Notes: generated from the sequence alone by a model not told the origin. Positions 16,917 through 25,423 are shown, numbered from the stretch's first letter. The stretch is DNA of 64,000 nucleotides from Streptomyces sp. VRA16 Mangrove soil (GCF_017377775.1 NZ_JAFVLN010000005.1:124001-188000); one strand, 5' to 3'. A program made the numbers and translations.

Positions 16917-17713
16917 GTGGAGATCGTTGAGCGGCTGGTGCCGGGTGAGCTGTTCCAGCGGGTGGTGCCTGAAGCGCCGTCCCGACCCCAGGGCGGTGGT
17001 CGGCGTCGGCATGGCGACCGGGAGGTGTTGGCGGCGATCGTGTTCGTGGCCACGTCGGGCTGCACGTGGCAGCAGCTTCCGGCGGCCTCGTTCGGGCCGT
17101 CGGGTGCGACTGCCCACCGGCGCTTCGCGGAGTGGACGAAGGCCCGGGTCTGGGCCAAGCTGCACCGCCTGGTCCTCGATGAGCTCGGCTCCCGCGGCGA
17201 GTTGGACTGGTCGCGGTGCGCGATCGACTCGGTGAACATGCGGGCCATGAAAAGGGGGACCTGACCGGCCCGAATCCTGTGGATCGAGGCAAGTACGGGT
17301 CGAAGATCCATTTGATAACGGAGCGAACCGGGCTGCCCCTGTCCATCGGTATCTCCGGAGCCAACCTCCACGACAGCCAGGCACTCGAGCCCCTCGTGCG
17401 CGGCATCCCGCCCATCCGGTCCCGCCGCGGTCCCCGGCGCCGCCGCCCGGCCAAATTGCACGCCGACAAGGCGTACGACAACCGGCCTCTGCGCCGCTGG
17501 CTCCGCAGCAGGAACATCACGCCCCGCATCGCCCGCAAGGGCATCGAGACCTCCCAGCGACTCGGACGTCACCGGTGGACCATCGAGCGCAGCATGTCCT
17601 GGCTCGCCGGATGCAGGCGACTCCACCGCCGCTACGAACGCAAGGCCGACCACTTCCTCGCCTTCACCAGCATCGCCTGCACCCTTATCTGCTACCGGAG
17701 ACTCACCAAATGA
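16917..17713 (+). CDS. IS5-family transposase (two frames, -1 frameshift)
   Basis: OrfA (16917-17264) gives VERLVPGELFQRVVPEAPSR, ATSGCTWQQLPAASFGPSG and WSRCAIDSVNMRAMKRGT. The -1 frame resumes as KGDLTGPNPVDRGKYGSKIH, LHADKAYDNRPLRRWLRSRN and GRHRWTIERSMSWLAGCRRL, ending RRLTK. The catalytic Asp, Asp and Glu are all present. The shift site is the run ATGAAAAGGGGGACC at about 17247-17261. The TGA stop is embedded in the right inverted repeat, as in compact IS elements. Probably functional. Confidence 0.87.
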
Positions 17714-17722
17714 GATGACGTC

Positions 17723-17994
17723 TTAGAAGCCGTTGTCGTACCGATCTTGGTGAGCAAGGGTTCGAATGCGGCGGCTCGGTCGGGCGATCTTCGGTCTGTC
17801 TGTTCATGAAGACATGGCCTCTGGTGCAGCTCGGGGTTGTCGAGACTGAGCACACCAGGAGGCCCTCCCGACGGCATCCCGGCGCCTCCACCGCAGAGAC
17901 GACACAACGCCTCTTCTCTGCCGCCGAAACACCGCCGCTATGCGCTGACCAGCGCAAACGCACCCGTCACTCTCGGAAGGACAGCGGCTTCTAA
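17723..17994. repeat. MITE-like palindromic element
   Basis: TTAGAAGCCGTTGTC at 17723-17737 and its inverted copy GACAGCGGCTTCTAA at 17980-17994 (one mismatch) bound a 272-bp block with no convincing reading frame. The left end coincides with the TTA flank of IS element B, so B appears to have inserted at its edge or reused its end. It may be an internally deleted IS or a miniature element. Confidence 0.5.
17827..17866 (+). repeat. copy 1 of a diverged direct repeat flanking the HEAT gene
   Basis: CAGCTCGGGGTTGTCGA, then GAGCACACCAGGAGGCCCT. The same block with about 75-80% identity recurs at 18876-18915. Copy 1 lies inside the MITE-like block. Probably a remnant of IS-associated sequence. 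Confidence 0.5.
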
Positions 17995-18041
17995 CCGGCC
18001 CGCACGGGAATCGCGCCAGAAGTCTGGTCTAGGTTTGGCCT

Positions 18042-18788
18042 GTGAACCACAGCAGCTCCAAGGCCGGGGCGCCCCGCGAGCCTGACTTGCCGCATTACCA
18101 AGTGGTCCTGGCGGAGACCGACTGGGCTTCGCTCGAGACGCCTTTTGGGAACGGTGAGGACCTTCCCGGGGTACTGGCACGGTTGCTGGAGCCCGATCCC
18201 AAGGTGCAGGTCACCGCTTTGTCGGAACTGAGTGAGCTGGTCGGCCACCAGAACACCATCTACGAAGCCACCGCCCCCGTTGCCATGTATGTCGCTGGCA
18301 TCCTCACCCACCCGGCGGCCATGACCCTCCGGCCGTATCGCAGCGTCCCCATCCGCGCGACATTGTTGAACTGGTTGGCTTCCACGGCCTACGACGCCTC
18401 CGACGACTTCGTAGACCGCGTTGGGCAGTACTTCCCTGGATTCCTCACCCCCGGCACCCTCGTGGCCGGCTTCCGGGACCTGCGCCCGATGCTTTACCGA
18501 GCCGTCGCGCCCTTCCTGCAGGACAGTCACGAGGACGTGCGCGCAGCCGCCGGCCTCGCCGCGCTCATCCTCGCCGAGCACCCCGCGCTCGCCCAGCACC
18601 GCGATCACCTCGCCGTGCACGCGCGCCGCATCCTGGACACCGGCAGCGACGAGCCTAACCGGCGCGTTGCCTGGAAGGCCCTGGAAGCATGGGGCCACGA
18701 CGTCACCGACATTGAACCCTTCCAGGAGGAGCCCTGGAACTGCGGGCCACATAGCGATGGCCGCGGCGATCTCGAACCTCCCTTCTGA
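18042..18788 (+). CDS. HEAT-repeat-like protein
   Basis: A 248-residue helical protein. HEAT-like units are visible in GVLARLLEPDPKVQVTALSE, YRSVPIRATLLNWLASTAYD, MLYRAVAPFLQDSHEDVRAA and AGLAALILAEHPALAQHRDH. Such solenoids mediate protein binding and in actinomycetes often occur as stand-alone immunity- or adaptor-like proteins. GTG 18042 has no ribosome binding site. A TAGGTT at 18029-18034, about 7 bases before it, could be a -10 box for a leaderless mRNA. The gene starts 47 bp after the MITE-like block and is flanked by direct repeats, so it may have been carried in by IS activity. Confidence 0.75.
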   Translation: MNHSSSKAGAPREPDLPHYQVVLAETDWASLETPFGNGEDLPGVLARLLEPDPKVQVTALSELSELVGHQNTIYEATAPVAMYVAGILTHPAAMTLRPYRSVPIRATLLNWLASTAYDASDDFVDRVGQYFPGFLTPGTLVAGFRDLRPMLYRAVAPFLQDSHEDVRAAAGLAALILAEHPALAQHRDHLAVHARRILDTGSDEPNRRVAWKALEAWGHDVTDIEPFQEEPWNCGPHSDGRGDLEPPF

Positions 18789-18875
18789 CTGGTAGGCGCA
18801 CGGCCCGCAGGTTCGAACGGGGGCCGGATCGGGTGAGTTCGCGGTTGGCAGAGCACGGAGGAAGGACCTCCTGAA

Positions 18876-18915
18876 CAGCTCGTGGTTGTCGAAGCCCGAG
18901 CGCCAGGAGGCCCTG
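18876..18915 (+). repeat. copy 2 of a diverged direct repeat flanking the HEAT gene
   Basis: CAGCTCGTGGTTGTCGA, then GAGCGCCAGGAGGCCCT, matching the block at 17827-17866. It lies between the HEAT gene and the next transposase remnant. Confidence 0.5.
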
Positions 18916-19017
18916 TTGTCGCAGTTGTACGTGGTCGTTCCGGTGGAGTCCAGCCTGTTCACCCCGGGCTGTGACTGTCTTGCTCACAGATTCGGGAACG
19001 CGGCCGACAGACCGGGC

Positions 19018-19842
19018 CGCCGGCCTTGTTACACGTCGGACATGACGGACGCGGAGTGGGCCGTGGTGCGGACGATGCTGCCGGTCCCGGCATGGATGGA
19101 CGGCCGGGGAGGCAGGCCGGAGAGCTACTGCCACCGGCAGATGGTCGACGCGGTGCGGTATCTGGTCGACAACGGGATCAAGTGGCGGGCGATGCCGGCG
19201 GACCTCCCGCCCTGGGACCGGGTCTACGCGTTCTTCCGACGCTGGCGCGACAACGCTCTGATCAGGGAGTTCCACGACCGACTGAGGGAACGCGCCCGCG
19301 AGGCGGAAGGCCGGGACGCGGAGCCGACCGCGGGGATCGTGGACTCGCAGTCGGTGAAAGGGGACGCCGTGGTCGGCGCGGCCTCCCGCGGCTTCGCGGC
19401 GGCAAGTTGGTCAACGGACGCAAGCGGCACCTGGTCGTGGACTGCCTCGGGCTCGTCCTGGCGGTGCTGGTCACCCCCGCGTCAGTGACGGACCGCAACG
19501 CCGCCTGCGGGATGCTGCCCGCGCTGCGGGAATGCTTCCGCCAGCTCCGGCTGATCTGGGCGGACGGCGCCTACACCAGCGACGTCCTCACCGAAGCCGC
19601 CCACCGGCTCGGCCTGCGTCTGGACATCGTCCGACGCAGCGACGACAGCCGCGGGTTCACCGTCCTGCCCCGCAGATGGGTCGTCGAGCGGACCTTCGCC
19701 TGGCTCATGCGCAGCCGGCGGCTCGCCCGCGACTACGAACGGCGCTCCGACACCAGCGAGGCGTTCGTCCTGTGGTCGATGACCATGGTCATGAGCCGCC
19801 GCCTCGCCCGCCACGCCACCGCCGCCAGCAGCAACGGCGGAA
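19018..19842 (+). pseudogene. IS5-family transposase with a single-base frameshift
   Basis: The first frame has YTSDMTDAEWAVVRTMLPVP, YLVDNGIKWRAMPADLPPWD and GIVDSQSVKGDAVVGAASRG. At about 19395 the expected GFDGGKLVNG becomes GFAAASW, and the other frame resumes with GGKLVNGRKRHLVVDCLGLV, LIWADGAYTSDVL and RRWVVERTFAWLMRSRRLAR. Loss of one base in TTCGACGGCGGC explains the shift. All three DDE residues are still encoded but in different frames, so the gene is inactive unless read through. Its end converges on, and runs antisense into, the following gene. Confidence 0.82.
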
Positions 19843-20363
19843 TCTCGCTCCGGCAGCGTGAACATTCCTGGCCGGCTCTCCGCCAGCCAGCCCCGCTCGA
19901 CCAGCCGCTTCAGCCTGCCCCGCGCACCCTCCACCCGGGCCGGAACCGAAACGTCCCAGCCCAGGCTCACCGCCACTTGCCGCGCCGACAATCCGTCGCC
20001 GCCCGGCTTTTCGGACACGGCCATGATCCGTCGGTAGTCCGGGCCGAGAATGTCGACCTCGACCCCGTCCTTCCTGCGGACCACCACCCGCCGAGCCCTG
20101 GCCGTCGACGGGGCCGCCGCGTCGTCCACCGCCGGCTCACGAACAGGCTCAGGCTCGGACGGCCCTGAAGCCTCGGCGGGCTCGGGGCCTCCCAGCTGGG
20201 CCAGCGTCTCGAGATACTCCTCCAGGCCGATCACCCGGCGGTTCAGCACCTCTTCCGCGTCGGCGAGAGCCGCCCGCACCCGCTCGAATTCGGCACGCAG
20301 TTCCTCCACTCGCGCCAGCGTCGCCCTCTCACGGCTCTCCATCACAGCCCACATCGACGGCAT
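19482..20363 (-). CDS. hypothetical coiled-coil/HTH-like protein, 3' end overlapping the IS5 transposase
   Basis: The first 160 residues look genuine. A coiled coil (RVEELRAEFERVRAALADAE, EEVLNRRVIGLEEYLETLAQ) is followed by an acidic Pro-rich linker. Then comes a winged-helix-like domain (EVDILGPDYRRIMAVSEKPG, LSARQVAVSLGWDVSVPARV, GRLKRLVERGWLAESRPGMF). Comparable proteins are common in Streptomyces next to IS elements. The last about 120 residues, after FTLPERDS, are antisense to the transposase and are probably read-through, so the natural stop seems to have been lost. The start is uncertain: 20363 has GAGGTGG upstream, and 20342 is an alternative. Confidence 0.6.
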   Translation of the reverse strand: MPSMWAVMESRERATLARVEELRAEFERVRAALADAEEVLNRRVIGLEEYLETLAQLGGPEPAEASGPSEPEPVREPAVDDAAAPSTARARRVVVRRKDGVEVDILGPDYRRIMAVSEKPGGDGLSARQVAVSLGWDVSVPARVEGARGRLKRLVERGWLAESRPGMFTLPERDSAVAAGGGGVAGEAAAHDHGHRPQDERLAGVGAPFVVAGEPPAAHEPGEGPLDDPSAGQDGEPAAVVAASDDVQTQAEPVGGFGEDVAGVGAVRPDQPELAEAFPQRGQHPAGGVAVRH

Positions 20364-20620
20364 CCGCCACCTCACGTCATCCACGACGAATCAGACGGCC
20401 CCAGCGTGCCCCGACAACGCGCACGTAACACCTGACCTGCGGAAACACACACATCAGATCCGGAAAAGCAACGGCCGCTTAAGGCGCTGCAATACCGGCA
20501 CAGCCTCCTCGGCGGCTTCCTCACTCAGACCGGCCTCACCCTCGACAGACCTGACTGGCCCCGAAACACCTCCCGTAATGGAAGTGCACGAGACGCGTTG
20601 GGCAGGATGTACTGCAGCCC

Positions 20621-21571
20621 ATGGCGGAATACCTTCAACGGCACAGTGATGACTGGCTGGCGTACTTTGCCGCGCGGGGCCACCGCGCCCCGCAACCGCT
20701 GGCCGCAGGTGTCGAAGGCGCGGTCTATCGACTTGACGAGGGCTTGGTGGCCAAGGTGTGGAGCGGGCGGCCGCCAACTGATTTCCGGCTGTTCCGTGAG
20801 GTTTACGAGGACATCGCCGCACACCCGCTGCCTTTTGCCACTCCGCAGATCCTCGCCTCCGAGGAGCGTGGCGGCGTGCTTGTCACCTACGAGCGCGAGC
20901 TGCCTGGGGCGCCGCTGCGCCGCGAGGCCGGGAACACGCCCCCGGCCCGGGACCTGCCAGCGCACGAGACCGACGCCCTGCTCACTGTGCTGCGCGGCCT
21001 GGCGTCCGTCCCGGGATCACCCGCAATGCGGCGGCTGACCGTCCAAGGCGACGACCGCCCGCTGTGGCACGGTCACACCCGCTTCCCCGACGCCCTCGCC
21101 GCTCTGGTCGAGCGTGCCACCCGCCGGCATGGGGACGTCCTCGCCGCGGCGGTACCCGGGTGGGCCGTGGCAGCCGAGCGGGTCACCGAGCTGTTGCGAG
21201 CCCTGCCGGACACGCGCGTCACCGCCGTCCACGGCGATTTGGTTCCGCCCAACGTCCACGTCGACGACGCCGCAGTCCCAGTGGCGGTCCTGGACTTCGG
21301 ATTCTTCACCACGGCCGGCGACCCGGCGTTCGATGCGGCGGTGACGGCGGCGATCTGGGACATGTACGGACCAGACGCGGAGCACCACACAGCGGAGCTG
21401 ACCAGCCTGTTCGCAACGGCACTTGGGTACGACGCAAAGGTGCTCGCGCTGTACCAGGCGGCCTATGCCCTGACCACCTACGACCTGTTCAGCCCGGACG
21501 GCAGCGACGGCCACTTCCACTGGTGCGCGGCTCTGCTGAACCGCCACACGGTTATCGACTGGACCACCTGA
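20621..21571 (+). CDS. aminoglycoside phosphotransferase-family kinase
   Basis: A 316-residue protein of the APH/choline kinase fold. AGVEGAVYRLDEGLVAKVW is the N-lobe nucleotide-binding region with its Lys. AVHGDLVPPNVHVDD is the catalytic loop (HGD...N), and VAVLDFGFFTTAGDPAFD supplies the metal-binding Asp. The family phosphorylates aminoglycosides, macrolides, homoserine, choline or other small alcohols; the substrate here is not predictable. ATG 20621 has no strong ribosome binding site. It is not in an operon and does not resemble a known resistance enzyme closely enough to name. Confidence 0.82.
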   Translation: MAEYLQRHSDDWLAYFAARGHRAPQPLAAGVEGAVYRLDEGLVAKVWSGRPPTDFRLFREVYEDIAAHPLPFATPQILASEERGGVLVTYERELPGAPLRREAGNTPPARDLPAHETDALLTVLRGLASVPGSPAMRRLTVQGDDRPLWHGHTRFPDALAALVERATRRHGDVLAAAVPGWAVAAERVTELLRALPDTRVTAVHGDLVPPNVHVDDAAVPVAVLDFGFFTTAGDPAFDAAVTAAIWDMYGPDAEHHTAELTSLFATALGYDAKVLALYQAAYALTTYDLFSPDGSDGHFHWCAALLNRHTVIDWTT

Positions 21572-21631
21572 CTGATTGATCACGACGGGTTCCACGCCTC
21601 AAGAGAGCGGACTGCCCCCGAAACGCAGAAG

Positions 21632-21997
21632 TCAGTACTCACCCCGGAGCAGCTGGGCGAGGCCCTCGGCCAGATCCGTCTGCCCGGTCGTCACAGCCGT
21701 CTCCATCCAGTCGGCCGTCGCCCGCAATTTCTCCAAAGTATTGCCCACCTGCGTGTGCCGGCGTTCGGAGAACTCGTGCCCTCGCAGCTTCGGCACCAGC
21801 CTCGCGGCGCCCGGGATGAAGGCCTGGCAGACCCCCATGAGATCGGCGAACTCCATATGGCGGTGCCAGTGACGTACGACCGCCACCGGATCGTTGAATG
21901 GTTCTTCTCCGTCCCCGCCACCGTGCTCCTCGGCCGCCACGACGTACAGGTCGGTCAGGGCCGTCCCGTGAAGTGGTGGCGGGTCGCGATTCGGAAC
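21632..21997 (-). CDS. hypothetical protein (start undetermined, possibly truncated)
   Basis: The C-terminal about 110 residues are protein-like: TALTDLYVVAAEEHGGGDGE, FNDPVAVVRHWHRHMEFADL, MGVCQAFIPGAARLVPKLRG, RRHTQVGNTLEKLRATADWM and LAEGLAQLLRGEY. They are helical and soluble. No credible start or ribosome binding site was found upstream, and the sequence before 22000 loses coding character, so the N-terminus may be missing. Family not recognised. The next 370 bp (21998-22368) show no gene. Confidence 0.45.
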   Translation of the reverse strand, partial: VPNRDPPPLHGTALTDLYVVAAEEHGGGDGEEPFNDPVAVVRHWHRHMEFADLMGVCQAFIPGAARLVPKLRGHEFSERRHTQVGNTLEKLRATADWMETAVTTGQTDLAEGLAQLLRGEY

Positions 21998-22368
21998 GCG
22001 CGGGTATGGCCCGGAGCTTGTGCTCGCTTGCCAGGCATGCCCGGCTGCACAAGGCAGGGCCAACGTTTGAGTCCCCAAGTTGAACCGGCAGTTCGACTGG
22101 GAGCACGTGATGACTCCCACGCATGTCGGCGTGCCACCCACGGCACGGGAACCTTGGCCGGCCAGTGCGTTTCGCGCGCCGTTCCGGTCGGCCGGCCGCT
22201 CAGCTGCCGGCCAACCTCGCCGCACGGGTGGCCTCACAGGAATGAGACCACCCCCGCCCGACGAGGCGTGACCGCTCTACCGCGTCTGCCGCCTCACGAT
22301 CAGCGCAGTGACCGGAGCGCCGCCAACAGTTGTGTCAGCACTCTTCACGCATTTCGGCAGCACCGCGG

Positions 22369-22806
22369 TCAGCGCTGCGTGTCGGCGTCATCGTCCGGAG
22401 CCAGAAGCACCGCGACGCGGCTGCTGTGCGCGACCGCGTCGCTGACCCGCGGGTTGAGGAACGCCTCGAGCGAACCGCGGTGATGCGGGCCGACGATGAT
22501 GAGGTCGGCCTGCCATTCCTGCGCGGCCGAGGAGATCGTGCCGGCTATCTGCTGGGTCAGGGCATTGACGACGGTGCCCTCCGCTTCGACGCCGGTGTCG
22601 CGCAGTGCGGTGACCGCCTCGTCGAGTAGGGCCTTGGCTTCCACGTCGTCCTCCAACGTGACAACGGCCCCGAGGGTGGCGGCGGAGGCGGCGACATGCA
22701 GGACATGGACCTTCGCCCCGGTGAGCCGGGCCATGTCTCCGGCGAGGCGTACGACGGAGTGACGGGCGGGGCTGGGGTCCGCTGCGACAAGAATGCGCTG
22801 GAACAT
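22369..22806 (-). CDS. universal stress protein (UspA family)
   Basis: A 145-residue single-domain Usp. The N-terminus FQRILVAADPSPARHSVVRL carries the conserved Asp of the ATP-binding site, and VHVLHVAASA is the second strand. The C-terminal DLIIVGPHHRGSLEAFLNPR with VAHSSRVAVLLAP corresponds to the G-2x-G-9x-G phosphate loop but is imperfect, so ATP binding is doubtful. ATG 22806 follows AAAGAGAG. The 373 bp upstream (22807-23179) contain no gene. Probably induced by stress or dormancy, as is usual for the family. Confidence 0.88.
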   Translation of the reverse strand: MFQRILVAADPSPARHSVVRLAGDMARLTGAKVHVLHVAASAATLGAVVTLEDDVEAKALLDEAVTALRDTGVEAEGTVVNALTQQIAGTISSAAQEWQADLIIVGPHHRGSLEAFLNPRVSDAVAHSSRVAVLLAPDDDADTQR

Positions 22807-23179
22807 GTCGTTCTCTCTTTCGGTAAGTGCGCACCGGGGTGCGTCGGGCCGGGACGTCCAGAGACACCAGCCGGTGACGAGGTGTCCGCTGAGGCGCGGG
22901 GCCGCGCCGCCCAGGTGCCGCGATCGATCACCCACCTGAACAAACTCTCCCCACCGTCTGTTCCGCCCAGGAGCCGCCGCGGCTTTCAGGCGACGGTCCG
23001 GCATCAGCCTCCGGTGCCCTTCGAGTTCAGTAAATCCGGAGCGCCGGGCGCGGCAGAACACGGCGCGGCACCTTGTGCTCCCCCAGGCAAACGTCCGTGC
23101 GTTCCGCGGCAAAACACCGTCCCGGGCCGACCTTACGGTGAGCGAAAGAACCGCTCTTCTCAGCATTTCGGAGACCATC

Positions 23180-23602
23180 GTGCAACAGCGCTCCGACACC
23201 GTCACGTTCACGGCGCATGTCAGATCCCTCGACAGACCACCGATTCCCGTGCTCACGGAATTGCAGTACCGCATATCCGATCCGTACGCCGTCCGCATGT
23301 CCCTCGGTCCGCCGAGCGGACCGCGCGTTCCCTGGGTGTTCGCCCGCGAGCTCCTGTCCAACGGGTTGCAGCACGCAACGGGCAGCGGGGATGTCCTGGT
23401 GATGCCCGCGCAAGGCCACCACCCGGACGCCCTCCACGTCATCCTCAAGAACGGGCCTCGTACGGCCGTCATCGAGCTGGGGGCGACAGAGGTATCGGAC
23501 TTTCTCCGGCGGACTTTCTCGCTGGTTCCCGCCGGAACGGAAAGCGCGCACTTGAACTGGGACGGCATCACTTCTCTCTTCGGGCCGATCCCCCGCCCCT
23601 GA
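23180..23602 (+). CDS. SsgA-like (SALP) sporulation/cell-division protein
   Basis: A 140-residue protein of the SsgA/SsgB family, found only in morphologically complex actinomycetes. The family features are LTELQYRISDPYAVRMSLGP, WVFARELLSNGLQHATGSGD and SDFLRRTFSLVPAGTES. These proteins help position septa or control peptidoglycan turnover during sporulation. GTG 23180 has GGAG at good spacing. It is not SsgA or SsgB itself but one of the paralogues. It lies just upstream of the flavin operon; a functional link is unlikely. Confidence 0.88.
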   Translation: MQQRSDTVTFTAHVRSLDRPPIPVLTELQYRISDPYAVRMSLGPPSGPRVPWVFARELLSNGLQHATGSGDVLVMPAQGHHPDALHVILKNGPRTAVIELGATEVSDFLRRTFSLVPAGTESAHLNWDGITSLFGPIPRP

Positions 23603-23681
23603 TTCTCTTCCCCCCACCGTGCACGAACAAAGCTTGCTTCCGCGTGCGCGAACTCCAAGTGTTCAACGAAAGGACTCAGTC

Positions 23682-24764
23682 ATGCAGTTCGGGATCTTCA
23701 CCGTCGGTGATGTCACGGTCGACCCGACGACCGGTCGTGCCCCCAGTGAGCACGAGCGGATCAAGGCGATGCTCGCCATCGCGCAGAAGGCGGAGGAGGT
23801 CGGTCTGGACGTCTTCGCGACCGGTGAGCACCACAACCCGCCGTTCGTGCCGTCCTCGCCGACGACGATGCTCGGCTACATCGCCGCCCGCACCGAGAAC
23901 CTGATCCTGTCCACGTCCACGACGCTGATCACGACCAATGACCCGGTGAAGATCGCCGAGGACTTCGCGATGCTGCAGCACGTCGCGGACGGCCGGGTCG
24001 ACGTGATGATGGGCCGCGGCAACACCGGGCCGGTCTATCCGTGGTTCGGCAAGGACGTCCGCGACGGCATCGACCTGGCCATCGAGAACTACGCGCTGCT
24101 GCGCCGGCTGTGGGACGAGGACGTGGTGACCTGGAAGGGCAAGTTCCGCACCCCGCTGCAGTCCTTCACCTCCACGCCACGGCCGCTGGACGGGGTGGCG
24201 CCGTTCGTCTGGCACGGCTCCATCCGGTCCCCGGAGATCGCCGAGCAGGCCGCGTACTACGGCGACGGCTTCTTCCACAACAACATCTTCTGGCCCGCCA
24301 GCCACACCCAGCAGATGGTGAACCTGTACCGCCAGCGCTACGCCCACTACGGGCACGGCACCCCCGAGCAGGCCATCGTCGGCCTGGGCGGGCAGGTGTT
24401 CATGCGCAAGAACTCGCAGGACGCGGTGCGCGAGTTCCGCCCCTACTTCGACAACGCGCCGGTCTACGGCCACGGCCCCTCGCTGGAGGAGTTCACCCGC
24501 GAGACCCCGCTGACCGTCGGCTCCCCGCAACAGGTCATCGAGCGGACCCTGTCCTTCCGTGACGTCGTGGGCGACTACCAGCGCCAGCTGTTCCTGATGG
24601 ACCACGCGGGCCTGCCGCTCAAGACCGTCCTGGAACAGCTCGACCTGCTGGGCGAACAGGTCGTGCCGGTGCTGCGCAAGGAGTTCGCCAACCTCAAGCC
24701 GGCCACCGTGCCGGACGCCCCGACCCACGCCGCCCGGGTCGCGGCCGCCCAGGAGGCGAAGTAG
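23682..24764 (+). CDS. LLM-class flavin-dependent oxidoreductase
   Basis: A 360-residue luciferase-like monooxygenase. MQFGIFTVGDV is the first barrel strand. The family blocks GLDVFATGEHHNPPF, HVADGRVDVMMGRGNTGPVY and YYGDGFFHNNIFWPASHTQQ follow. It should use FMNH2 and O2 to oxidise an organic substrate. ATG 23682 follows GAAAGG. The next gene, an FMN reductase, starts 2 bp after the stop region, so the two form a typical two-component monooxygenase. The family often lies next to this kind of reductase in actinobacteria (CE1758/CE1759 type). Substrate unknown. Confidence 0.92.
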   Translation: MQFGIFTVGDVTVDPTTGRAPSEHERIKAMLAIAQKAEEVGLDVFATGEHHNPPFVPSSPTTMLGYIAARTENLILSTSTTLITTNDPVKIAEDFAMLQHVADGRVDVMMGRGNTGPVYPWFGKDVRDGIDLAIENYALLRRLWDEDVVTWKGKFRTPLQSFTSTPRPLDGVAPFVWHGSIRSPEIAEQAAYYGDGFFHNNIFWPASHTQQMVNLYRQRYAHYGHGTPEQAIVGLGGQVFMRKNSQDAVREFRPYFDNAPVYGHGPSLEEFTRETPLTVGSPQQVIERTLSFRDVVGDYQRQLFLMDHAGLPLKTVLEQLDLLGEQVVPVLRKEFANLKPATVPDAPTHAARVAAAQEAK

Positions 24765-24766
24765 AG

Positions 24767-25423
24767 ATGAAGCTCGTCGTCGTGTCCGCGGGGCTGAGCT
24801 CCCCGTCGTCGACCCGGCTGCTCGCCGACCGGCTCGCCGCGGCGACCGTGGCGCGGGTGGACGCCGAGGTGCAGGTGATCGAGCTGCGCGACCACGCCAC
24901 CGAGATCGCCCAGCACTTCGTCACCGGGTTCCCGCCCGCCCGGCTCGCCGCCGCGCTCGACGCGGTGGCGGCCGCGGACGGCCTGATCGCCGTCTCGCCG
25001 GTGTTCTCGGCCTCGTACAGCGGACTGTTCAAGTCGTTCTTCGACCTGATCGACAAGGACGCCCTGACCGGCAAGCCGGTGCTGCTCGGCGCGACCGGCG
25101 GCACCGCCCGCCACTCCCTGGTCACCGAACACGCTCTGCGTCCCCTGTTCACCTACCTGCGCGCCCTCGCCCTGCCCACCGCCGTCTACGCGGCGTCCGA
25201 GGACTGGGGCGAGGACGGCCTCGCCCACCGCATCACCCGCGCCGGCGACGAACTGGCCCGCTTCGTAAAGCCCTCCGAGGCACCCGATGTGGACACCACG
25301 GCCGCGATCGCGCCGCCCCGCTCATCGACCGGTGCCATCACCTCGGTCGACCCCAAGGACGGCTTCGGCGCGAACCTCGTCCCCTTCGAGCAGCGGCTCG
25401 CGGCGCTACGGCCCGACGAGTAG
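24767..25423 (+). CDS. NAD(P)H-dependent FMN reductase (CE1759-like)
   Basis: A 218-residue flavodoxin-fold reductase. KLVVVSAGLSSPSSTRLLAD is the phosphate-binding loop (SxxSSTRxLA). GLIAVSPVFSASYSGLFKSF and FFDLIDKDALTGKPVLLGAT form the flavin/dimer region, and GGTARHSLVTEHALRPLFTY is the last conserved part. It should supply reduced FMN to the LLM oxidoreductase encoded immediately upstream, since the two genes are nearly contiguous with GAAGTAGAG between them. Subgroup assignment is from motif memory. Confidence 0.92.
   Translation: MKLVVVSAGLSSPSSTRLLADRLAAATVARVDAEVQVIELRDHATEIAQHFVTGFPPARLAAALDAVAAADGLIAVSPVFSASYSGLFKSFFDLIDKDALTGKPVLLGATGGTARHSLVTEHALRPLFTYLRALALPTAVYAASEDWGEDGLAHRITRAGDELARFVKPSEAPDVDTTAAIAPPRSSTGAITSVDPKDGFGANLVPFEQRLAALRPDE

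Larger units (their letters stand above)
16363..17722 (+). mobile_element. IS element B (IS5 family, IS427-like group) with a passenger ORF
   Basis: Near-perfect 23-bp terminal inverted repeats (16363-16385 and 17700-17722, one mismatch) contain the core TCATCTCATTTGGTGAGTC. TTA is present at both flanks (16360-16362 and 17723-17725). The plus strand holds a 155-codon passenger gene and then a two-frame transposase whose stop codon lies within the right repeat. The transposase closely resembles that of element A but is in the opposite orientation, and the two elements are separated only by TTA. Confidence 0.85.
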
